Below, piece by piece: positions 1-5,706 of a DNA stretch of 8,715 nucleotides. The DNA lies in NCBI GenBank assembly GCA_024690635.1, contig JAILOW010000038.1, positions 1-8,715 on the forward strand. Reading direction: 5' to 3'. A model generated the notes under the pieces. That model searched no databases. It had not been told where the DNA came from and saw only the letters and a program-made list of their open reading frames with translations. This DNA is from Butyrivibrio sp. Its GTDB lineage: Bacteria > Bacillota_A > Clostridia > Lachnospirales > Lachnospiraceae. Both the position numbers and the translations under genes were made by a program. How positions within the stretch are numbered: the stretch's first letter is position 1; every line of letters begins with the position of its first letter.

Positions 1-1
1 A

Positions 2-472
2 AGATATCAGGAGCTTGGTCTTGCACTTATCCAGAAAATCCCCACCCCTATAACCCCTATAAATATCGATAAGGAATCAAGGCATATAACCCTTGCTTAT
101 TTTGACCAGAAAAGTACCGTTGACTACATCGGTGCTGTTCAGGGTATTCCCGTCTGTTTTGATGCAAAGGAGTGTGCTTTTGAAACCTTTGCTCTTGAAA
201 ATATCCATCCTCACCAGGTAAGTTTCATGGAAAGCTTTGAAAAGCAGGATGGTGTCGCTTTTTTTCTTATTTATTTCACAGGATTAAACGAATTTTATTA
301 TCTTACCTTCAGGCAGCTCAAGGAGTTTTGGGACAGAGCTCAAAATGGCGGTAGAAAGAGCTTCAGGCATGATGAGCTTGACCCTTCCTTTATCATAGGT
401 TCTCAGAAGGATGTGGGAATCCTTATCCCATACCTTGATATTTTGCAAAAAGACCTTGATACAAGAGAATAA
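2..472 (+). CDS. recU: Holliday junction resolvase RecU (3' part, 5' end outside window)
   Basis: Reading from base 2 gives 156 residues ending in TAA at 470-472; the N-terminus is cut off by the window edge. RecU is a dimeric, metal-dependent nuclease that cleaves four-way DNA junctions during recombination and chromosome segregation in Firmicutes. The visible part carries the family core: TVDYIG (visible residues 39-44), CFDAKE (52-57), NIHPHQ, then FYYLTF and GGRKSF. By comparison with B. subtilis RecU (D88, E101, K103), D41, D54 and K56 fall at the right spacing, so the second metal ligand is Asp rather than Glu, a conservative change. The C-terminus looks complete. No terminator hairpin follows. 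It is unrelated in function to the his genes downstream, which seem to start from their own promoter. Identification is confident; the missing start is only a window effect. Confidence 0.93.
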   Translation, partial: RYQELGLALIQKIPTPITPINIDKESRHITLAYFDQKSTVDYIGAVQGIPVCFDAKECAFETFALENIHPHQVSFMESFEKQDGVAFFLIYFTGLNEFYYLTFRQLKEFWDRAQNGGRKSFRHDELDPSFIIGSQKDVGILIPYLDILQKDLDTRE

Positions 473-492
473 TAAAGCCTTTATAAAATGCA

Positions 493-531
493 TTGACAGT
501 ATTTGGTTCTAAATGTTAAACTCTCTATTAT
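493..531 (+). promoter_or_regulatory. Candidate promoter(s) for the hisZGD operon
   Basis: The 107-base gap between recU and hisZ holds two overlapping sigma-A-like possibilities. One is TTGGTT at 503-508, a 17-base spacer, and TATTAT at 526-531 (5 of 6 to TATAAT). The other is a perfect TTGACA at 493-498, an 18-base spacer, and TAAACT at 517-522 (4 of 6). Either gives a leader of roughly 40-55 bases before hisZ, too short for a T-box or another known histidine-responsive leader. Which pair is used cannot be decided from sequence alone. Confidence 0.5.
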
Positions 532-579
532 GGTAATTGATTAGCAAAGTAACATATTAACGTAGTAAAGTGAGGTTAT

Positions 580-1689
580 ATGAACAAAGTATTATTGCAT
601 ACCCCTGAGGGCGTAAGAGATATATACGGCTCGGAATGCTCCGACAGACGTATTGTCATTGGCAGGATCATTGATATCATTAAAAGCTATGGCTATATGG
701 ACATTGATACACCTACTTTTGAATACTTTGATGTCTTTGAGGATGAGATCAATGCAGGCGAATCCAAAGAGCTTTACAAATTCTTTGATAAAGAGGGAAA
801 TACTTTGGTACTTCGCCCTGATTTCACGCCTTCTGTTGCAAGATGCGCATCCAAGGTCATGCTCGAAAACAATGAAGCTGTAAGAGTTGTTTATCAGGGA
901 AAGACTTTCCTTAATACTTCAAGTCTTCAGGGCAAGCTCAAGGAAAACTACGATATCGGCGTTGAGCTCATGAATGACAATTCTGTCTATGCAGACGCCG
1001 AGATGATAGCTCTTTTGATCGAATCCCTTAAAAACAGCGGATTAAACGATTTTCAGGTTAGCATAGGTGATGCGGATTATTACAAAGGAATCTGTGAAGA
1101 AGCCGGCATTGATGATGATACCGAGATGGCTGTAAGGGAGCAGATCCTTCAAAAGAATTATTTTGCTGCTGAATCAATAATGACAGAACGCGGTGTTGAG
1201 GACAGATACAAGGACATGATAATCAAGGTATCTGATTTTATAGGCTCCGACAATGCGCTTTCCGATGCACTTTTGCATGTTAAAAATGAAAGATCCGTAA
1301 ATGCCATCGGACGATTAAAGGAACTTTATCAGGTGCTTTGCCGTTACGGTGTTGAAAAGTATGTTTCCTTTGATCTTAGTATGCTCAGTAAATTCAATTA
1401 TTACACTGGTGTCATTTTTAGCGCCTATACCTACGGCGTTGGAGAGCCTATTGCCAAGGGAGGACGATATGACAACCTCCTTGGAAAATTTGGAAAAGAT
1501 GCTCCTTCGATAGGTTTTGCCATTACACTTGACCTTGTGATGTCGGCTCTTTTCAGGCAGGGTATTGAACTTGAACATGATAAAGAAGCCTTGGAGATCA
1601 CATTTACTGATGAAACATTTACAGAGTGCCTTAACAAGGCTCAGAAGCTTCGAAAAGACGGAAAAAATGTCGTTTTAAAGAGAGCGTAA
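580..1689 (+). CDS. hisZ: ATP phosphoribosyltransferase regulatory subunit HisZ
   Basis: 369 residues. HisZ is a catalytically dead histidyl-tRNA synthetase paralogue that joins short-form HisG in a hetero-octamer, allowing activity and histidine feedback inhibition at the first step of histidine synthesis. Visible class II synthetase-like features are TPEGVRDIYG (8-17), the motif 2 region LRPDFTPSVAR (78-88), YQGKTF (105-110), NYYTG (273-277) and the motif 3-like GGRYDNLLGKFG (294-305). The segment before NYYTG reads SMLSKF where true HisRS has an Arg-Gly-Leu-Asp signature, and there is no C-terminal anticodon-binding domain after GKNVVLKRA. Both point to HisZ rather than HisRS. Length is usual for the family. 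The start is supported by a GTGAGG ribosome site near 570-575. It is the first gene of the his group, and hisG, its obligate partner, follows 13 bases after its stop. Confidence 0.95.
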   Translation: MNKVLLHTPEGVRDIYGSECSDRRIVIGRIIDIIKSYGYMDIDTPTFEYFDVFEDEINAGESKELYKFFDKEGNTLVLRPDFTPSVARCASKVMLENNEAVRVVYQGKTFLNTSSLQGKLKENYDIGVELMNDNSVYADAEMIALLIESLKNSGLNDFQVSIGDADYYKGICEEAGIDDDTEMAVREQILQKNYFAAESIMTERGVEDRYKDMIIKVSDFIGSDNALSDALLHVKNERSVNAIGRLKELYQVLCRYGVEKYVSFDLSMLSKFNYYTGVIFSAYTYGVGEPIAKGGRYDNLLGKFGKDAPSIGFAITLDLVMSALFRQGIELEHDKEALEITFTDETFTECLNKAQKLRKDGKNVVLKRA

Positions 1690-1702
1690 CTACGGAGGAT
1701 TT

Positions 1703-2341
1703 ATGAGATATCTTACTTTTGCACTTGGAAAAGGCAGACTTGTGGATTCCGCAATGGAGATCCTTAAAAAATGCGGGATAGAATGCGAAGAGATCCTTGA
1801 TAAAAAGACAAGAAAGCTGATATTTACCAATGAAGAATTAAAGCTTAAATTCTTTCTTGCAAAAGGCCCTGACGTTCCTACTTATGTTGAGTACGGCGCA
1901 GCTGATATAGGAATCGTCGGAGCTGATACTATCCTTGAAGAAAACAGAAGAGTATATGAGGTTCTTGATCTTGGCTTTGGAAAATGCAGGATGTGCGTAT
2001 GCGGACCCAAAGAGGCAAAAGAGCTTTTGGAGCACAGGGAGATGATCCGTGTTGCCAGTAAATATCCCAACATTGCCAAGGACTACTTCTTTAACAAAAA
2101 GCATCAAACCGTGGATATCATTAAATTAAACGGATCTGTCGAACTTGGACCAATCGTTAATCTTTCGGATGTTATCGTAGATATCGTTGAAACCGGATCT
2201 ACTCTTAAAGAAAACGGCCTTGAGGTATTGGAAGAGATCTGTCCTTTATCTGCAAGAATGATCGTCAATCAGGTCAGTATGCAGATGGAGACGGAGAGGA
2301 TCAAAAAACTTATAAATGATATAAAGGAGAATCTGGAATAA
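1703..2341 (+). CDS. hisG: ATP phosphoribosyltransferase catalytic subunit, short form
   Basis: 212 residues. It condenses ATP with phosphoribosyl pyrophosphate to make phosphoribosyl-ATP, the committed step of histidine synthesis. The length and the lack of a C-terminal regulatory domain mark it as the short HisG type, which depends on HisZ; hisZ lies directly upstream. Signatures are FALGKGRL (6-13), FLAKGPDVPTYVEYGAADIGIVG (51-73) and the PRPP-binding region around DVIVDIVETGSTLKENGL (156-173), followed by SARMIVNQ (183-190). A GGAGGA site at 1694-1699 sets the ATG at 1703. Its TAA shares one base with the ATG of hisD (TAATG), so the two are probably translationally coupled. Confidence 0.97.
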   Translation: MRYLTFALGKGRLVDSAMEILKKCGIECEEILDKKTRKLIFTNEELKLKFFLAKGPDVPTYVEYGAADIGIVGADTILEENRRVYEVLDLGFGKCRMCVCGPKEAKELLEHREMIRVASKYPNIAKDYFFNKKHQTVDIIKLNGSVELGPIVNLSDVIVDIVETGSTLKENGLEVLEEICPLSARMIVNQVSMQMETERIKKLINDIKENLE

Positions 2342-3630
2342 TGAGGATCTTGAACTTAAATGAAGAAACAAAGAATGAGCTTTTGGGGAATCTTCTTAAC
2401 AGAAATCCCGGAAGCTACACGGAATATGAAGCAGTAGTTAATGATATAATAGATAATGTCAGAAAAAACGGTGATGAAGCTCTTTTCGAATATACCAAAA
2501 AGTTTGATAAATGCGACCTTAATAAGGATTGTATAAAGATCACCAGAGAAGAGATCGAAGAAGCCTACAAGGCTCTTTCGCCTGAATTTATAGAAGTAAT
2601 GAAGAAAAGCGCTGAGAATATCAGAGTTTTTCATGAAAAGCAAAAAAGAAACACCTGGATCGATACAAAGGATGACGGAAGTATACTTGGACAGCGTATT
2701 TTGCCCATTGAAATATCGGGAGTATATGTACCGGGCGGAAAAGCTGCGTATCCTTCAAGCGTTCTTATGAATGTTGTTCCTGCAAAGGTTGCCGGAGTTG
2801 AAAAAATAGTTATGTGTACTCCTCCCGGCGCTGACGGAAAGGTTAATCCCGGTACTTTGGTTGCGGCGGATATTGCAGGTGTTACAGAAAGCTATAAGGT
2901 TGGCGGAGCACAGGCTATTGCAGCTATGGCATTTGGAACGGAGAGTATTCCCAAGGTTGATAAAATAACCGGTCCCGGAAATATCTTTGTTGCTCTTGCT
3001 AAAAAAGCTTGTTTTGGACATGTTTCCATTGATTCAATTGCAGGTCCCAGCGAGATACTGGTTCTTGCAGATGAAACCGCAAATGCAAGATATGTTGCAG
3101 CCGATCTTTTGTCACAGGCTGAACACGATGAAATGGCAAGTGCGATCTTGGTCACAACATCAAAAGAGCTTGCTGCTGATGTGGAAAAAGAGATCGAAGG
3201 ATTTTTAAAGACATTATCAAGAGCAGAAATTATCAAAAAATCCCTTGATAATTACGGCTATATTTTTATAGCAGATGATATGAATGATGCGATAGATGCC
3301 GCAAATGCTGTGGCTTCCGAGCACTTAGAGATCATCACAAAGAATCCTTATGAAACAATGACAAGGATTAAAAATGCAGGTGCTATTTTCCTTGGAGAAT
3401 ATTCATCTGAGCCTTTGGGAGATTACTTCGCAGGGCCCAATCATATTCTTCCCACTAACAGGACCGCAAGATTCTTTTCTCCTTTGTCAGTGGATGACTT
3501 TGTAAAGAAAACAAGCATTATATCATATTCGCAGGAAGCACTTATGTATGTACATAAGGATATAGAGCTGTTTGCAAAGGAAGAGGGACTGACAGCCCAT
3601 GCAAATTCCATAGCTGTCAGATTTGAATGA
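2341..3630 (+). CDS. hisD: Histidinol dehydrogenase
   Basis: 429 residues, the normal length. This zinc- and NAD-dependent enzyme oxidises histidinol through histidinal to histidine, the last two steps of the pathway. Residues that correspond to the known E. coli zinc and catalytic set are all present: Q259 and H262 in SQAEHDE, E327 and H328 in ASEHLE, D361 in EPLGDYFAGPNH, and H420 in TAHANS. Other family motifs are GVYVPGG (127-133), GGAQAIAAMAFGT (188-200), KITGPGN (208-214) and DSIAGPSE (231-238). An AAAGGAG site at 2323-2329, inside the end of hisG, precedes the ATG by 11 bases. After its stop comes the only large gap inside the his region, which suggests that hisB-hisI may have an extra promoter. 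Confidence 0.98.
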   Translation: MRILNLNEETKNELLGNLLNRNPGSYTEYEAVVNDIIDNVRKNGDEALFEYTKKFDKCDLNKDCIKITREEIEEAYKALSPEFIEVMKKSAENIRVFHEKQKRNTWIDTKDDGSILGQRILPIEISGVYVPGGKAAYPSSVLMNVVPAKVAGVEKIVMCTPPGADGKVNPGTLVAADIAGVTESYKVGGAQAIAAMAFGTESIPKVDKITGPGNIFVALAKKACFGHVSIDSIAGPSEILVLADETANARYVAADLLSQAEHDEMASAILVTTSKELAADVEKEIEGFLKTLSRAEIIKKSLDNYGYIFIADDMNDAIDAANAVASEHLEIITKNPYETMTRIKNAGAIFLGEYSSEPLGDYFAGPNHILPTNRTARFFSPLSVDDFVKKTSIISYSQEALMYVHKDIELFAKEEGLTAHANSIAVRFE

Positions 3631-3669
3631 TTATTGACTCACTTGTTATATAATGACTGATATGGTTAA

Positions 3670-3708
3670 TATTGTTTAATGACATATGAAATTGTATTTA
3701 TTGTTTAA
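3670..3708 (+). repeat. Direct repeat pair TATTGTTTAA, 29 bases apart
   Basis: The 10-mer TATTGTTTAA occurs at 3670-3679 and again at 3699-3708, in the gap upstream of hisB. The second copy directly abuts the first copy of the 12-mer repeat that starts at 3709. The sequence is simple and AT-rich, so chance is possible. Confidence 0.5.
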
Positions 3709-3751
3709 AAAATGCAAGTTATCTTTCTAAATTATGTATAAAATGCAAGTT
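3709..3751 (+). repeat. Direct repeat pair AAAATGCAAGTT, 31 bases apart
   Basis: The 12-mer AAAATGCAAGTT occurs at 3709-3720 and 3740-3751, a period of 31 bases, close to three helical turns. The second copy is extended to the left to TATAAAATGCA (3737-3747), which is also found at 482-492, upstream of hisZ. Paired sites on one face of the helix would suit a dimeric regulator or cooperative binding, but no regulator can be named from the sequence. Confidence 0.6.
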
Positions 3752-3813
3752 TATTGAATTTTAAGGGGTTTATCAAACAATATCTAGTGATTGCTTTTAG
3801 GGAGGCACAAATT

Positions 3814-4404
3814 ATGGCTGCTAGAATTGCAACTGTTACTCGAAATACCAAAGAGACCAGGATTACTGTAACCATCAATATTGACGGTTCGGGAACAAGT
3901 GATATCAATACCGGAATCGGTTTTTTCGATCACATGCTTGAAGGTTTTGCCAAGCACGGTTTCTTTGATCTTACCGTAAAAGTAGATGGTGATCTGAATG
4001 TTGACGGTCATCATACGGTTGAGGATACCGGAATAGTTCTTGGAAACGCCATCAGAGATGCTATCGGAGATAAAAAGGGTATCAAAAGATACGGTCAGCG
4101 TATTCTTCCTATGGATGAAACCCTGGTTCTTTCTGCAATTGACTTATGCGGTCGTCCTTATTTTGTTATGGATGCCGAGTTTACCGCAGAAAAGATAGGA
4201 GAATTTGATACTCAGCTTGTTCGAGAGTTCTTTTATGCCGTATCCTACGCGGCTGCCATGAATATACACCTTAAGGTTTTAAACGGTACCAACGATCATC
4301 ACAAGATAGAAGCCCTTTTTAAAGCTTTTGCCAAGGCTCTTGATGAGGGAACTTCCTTTGATGAAAGGATCACCGATATTTTAAGCACAAAAGGAGCGCT
4401 TTAA
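3814..4404 (+). CDS. hisB: Imidazoleglycerol-phosphate dehydratase
   Basis: 196 residues, the usual size of the monofunctional enzyme (no fused histidinol-phosphatase domain). It dehydrates imidazoleglycerol phosphate to imidazoleacetol phosphate using two manganese ions. The metal-binding motifs are all visible: [14 protein letters not shown] (36-49), DGHHTVED (64-71), MDE (100-102) and [12 protein letters not shown] (160-171). I chose the ATG at 3814 because GGGAGG lies 8 bases upstream and the protein then starts like other family members ([13 protein letters not shown]); an in-frame ATG at 3754 would add 20 unrelated residues and has a poorer context. It follows a 183-base gap after hisD and is 2 bases from hisI, so these two are co-transcribed. 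Confidence 0.97.
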   Translation: MAARIATVTRNTKETRITVTINIDGSGTSDINTGIGFFDHMLEGFAKHGFFDLTVKVDGDLNVDGHHTVEDTGIVLGNAIRDAIGDKKGIKRYGQRILPMDETLVLSAIDLCGRPYFVMDAEFTAEKIGEFDTQLVREFFYAVSYAAAMNIHLKVLNGTNDHHKIEALFKAFAKALDEGTSFDERITDILSTKGAL

Positions 4405-4406
4405 TT

Positions 4407-5696
4407 ATGTCTTTTTCCGAAAAGAAACTGATAGGATCAATTTATCTTTTAGATGAGAAGGCAGTTTACGGCCTTAAGGACGATAAGATCATAAATGATG
4501 ATGCCGTAAAATATGCTTTTTTTGTCTCAGACAGCGATGTTGACGAGATCATAGTTTTTGACAAATCTACCGGTGATGATCAGCATGAAAAGGCTCTTGA
4601 TGTCATCAAGAATATCTGCAAAGCAAGTGATGTTCCTGTTATCGGTGCAGGTAATGTAAAGAGAATGGAGGACATCAAAAAGCTTTTATATGCAGGTTGT
4701 AAAAAAGCTGTTTTAAATTTCTCCAAAAAAGAAAACATTGAGATTCTCGTTGAAGTATCCGAGAAATTCGGAAAAGATAAGATCATTGCCTGCTGCAAGA
4801 ATTTTGATGAATACAACGGTAACAGGGAAAATATTGAAAAATATGCTTCGGGCATAATATTTCTTAATCCTTTGAATGATTATAAGGAGGATGATTTTTC
4901 TTTACCGGTGACCATCCTGGATAACGTAAATAGCGCTGATTCACCTTGCGGATTATTTGAAAAGGCTTCTTTTATTACCGGAGTTGGCGGAAATCTTATA
5001 AATGATAACCTTGATAGGATTTCAGAATTTAAAAAGATCTGCAGAGAAAAAGGCTTTGAGATCAGTTCCTTAAAACCTGCTTTTTCCTGGGCTGATCTAA
5101 AAAAGAATAACGACGGCATGGTTCCTGTTATCGTTCAGGATTACAGGACTGATCAGGTATTGATGCTGGCCTATATGAATGAAGAAGCTTATAACAAGAC
5201 TCTTGAAACAGGCAAGATGACTTATTTTTCAAGAAGCAGAAGCAGTCTTTGGTTAAAAGGTGAGACCAGCGGTCATTTCCAGTATGTAAAAGCTCTTTAC
5301 GCCGACTGTGATCTTGATACGATCCTTGCTAAGGTAAAGCAGGTCGGAGCTGCATGTCATACCGGAAGTTACTCATGCTTTTTCAATGAGATTGCCAGCA
5401 GGGAATATACGGAAAAAAATCCACAGAAGGTTTTGGATAACGTCTTTGAGGTGATAAAGGACCGTAAGGTCAATCCCAGACAGGGATCCTATACAAATTA
5501 TCTTTTTGATAAAGGAATTGATAAGATCCTTAAAAAAGTCGGAGAAGAGGCAACGGAAATGGTTATTGCCGCAAAGAACCCCGGCGAAAATGAAATAGTT
5601 TACGAAATGTCAGATTTCCTGTATCATATGATGGTCCTTATGGCTGAGAAAAATGTCAGCTGGGAGGATATTACAGACGAATTGTCACGAAGATAA
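4407..5696 (+). CDS. hisI: HisI-HisE bifunctional enzyme with an N-terminal degenerate HisF/HisA-like domain
   Basis: 429 residues, about twice the ~200 of an ordinary HisI-HisE. Residues ~237-330 are phosphoribosyl-AMP cyclohydrolase: [16 protein letters not shown] (253-261), [18 protein letters not shown] (273-290), the metal ligands in ADCDLD (299-304), C317 and H318 in AACHTG, and C324. Residues ~340-429 are phosphoribosyl-ATP pyrophosphatase: [17 protein letters not shown] (378-384) and [13 protein letters not shown] (400-412). Together they do steps 2 and 3 of the pathway. Residues ~8-222 resemble the HisF/HisA barrel: [10 protein letters not shown] (14-23), the phosphate-loop-like [20 protein letters not shown] (78-97) and TGVGGN (191-196). 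D16 matches catalytic D11 of HisF, but the D130 position appears to be C130, so cyclase activity is doubtful. AAAAGGAG at 4389-4396 sets the start. The HisI and HisE calls are secure; the role of the N-terminal domain is unknown. Confidence 0.93.
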   Translation: MSFSEKKLIGSIYLLDEKAVYGLKDDKIINDDAVKYAFFVSDSDVDEIIVFDKSTGDDQHEKALDVIKNICKASDVPVIGAGNVKRMEDIKKLLYAGCKKAVLNFSKKENIEILVEVSEKFGKDKIIACCKNFDEYNGNRENIEKYASGIIFLNPLNDYKEDDFSLPVTILDNVNSADSPCGLFEKASFITGVGGNLINDNLDRISEFKKICREKGFEISSLKPAFSWADLKKNNDGMVPVIVQDYRTDQVLMLAYMNEEAYNKTLETGKMTYFSRSRSSLWLKGETSGHFQYVKALYADCDLDTILAKVKQVGAACHTGSYSCFFNEIASREYTEKNPQKVLDNVFEVIKDRKVNPRQGSYTNYLFDKGIDKILKKVGEEATEMVIAAKNPGENEIVYEMSDFLYHMMVLMAEKNVSWEDITDELSRR

Positions 5697-5706
5697 AGGA
5701 AATAAT

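Larger units (their letters stand above)
3631..3813 (+). promoter_or_regulatory. AT-rich hisD-hisB gap, possible internal promoter and operator region
   Basis: These 183 bases contain no credible gene and no GC-rich hairpin with a T-run. They hold a perfect TATAAT at 3649-3654 with no good -35 box at normal spacing, and a weaker complete pair TTGTTA 3643-3648 / TAATAT 3667-3672 with an 18-base spacer. Two short direct repeats lie further downstream and are listed separately. A strong GGGAGG ribosome site at 3800-3805 serves hisB. A secondary promoter for hisB-hisI is a reasonable inference, but the exact boxes are uncertain. Confidence 0.35.

Noticed and set aside
473..579. Possible T-box, riboswitch or His-codon-rich attenuator leader before hisZ.
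   Set aside because: The gap is only 107 bases, contains no T-box-like conserved sequence, no run of His codons and no stable hairpin followed by Ts.
2892..3236. A 114-codon open frame on the - strand inside hisD.
   Set aside because: It covers the most conserved catalytic part of hisD in antisense; its low-complexity Ser/Ala/Ile composition is typical of a shadow frame.
3754..3813. A possible 20-residue N-terminal extension of HisB from an upstream ATG.
   Set aside because: GGGAGG at 3800-3805 points to the ATG at 3814, and the protein from there has normal length and start; the extension has no family match.
5653..5706. A possible 18-residue extension of the radical SAM protein overlapping the end of hisI.
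   Set aside because: It would overlap hisI by 44 bases and adds unrelated residues; the ATG at 5707 has AAAGGA in good position.
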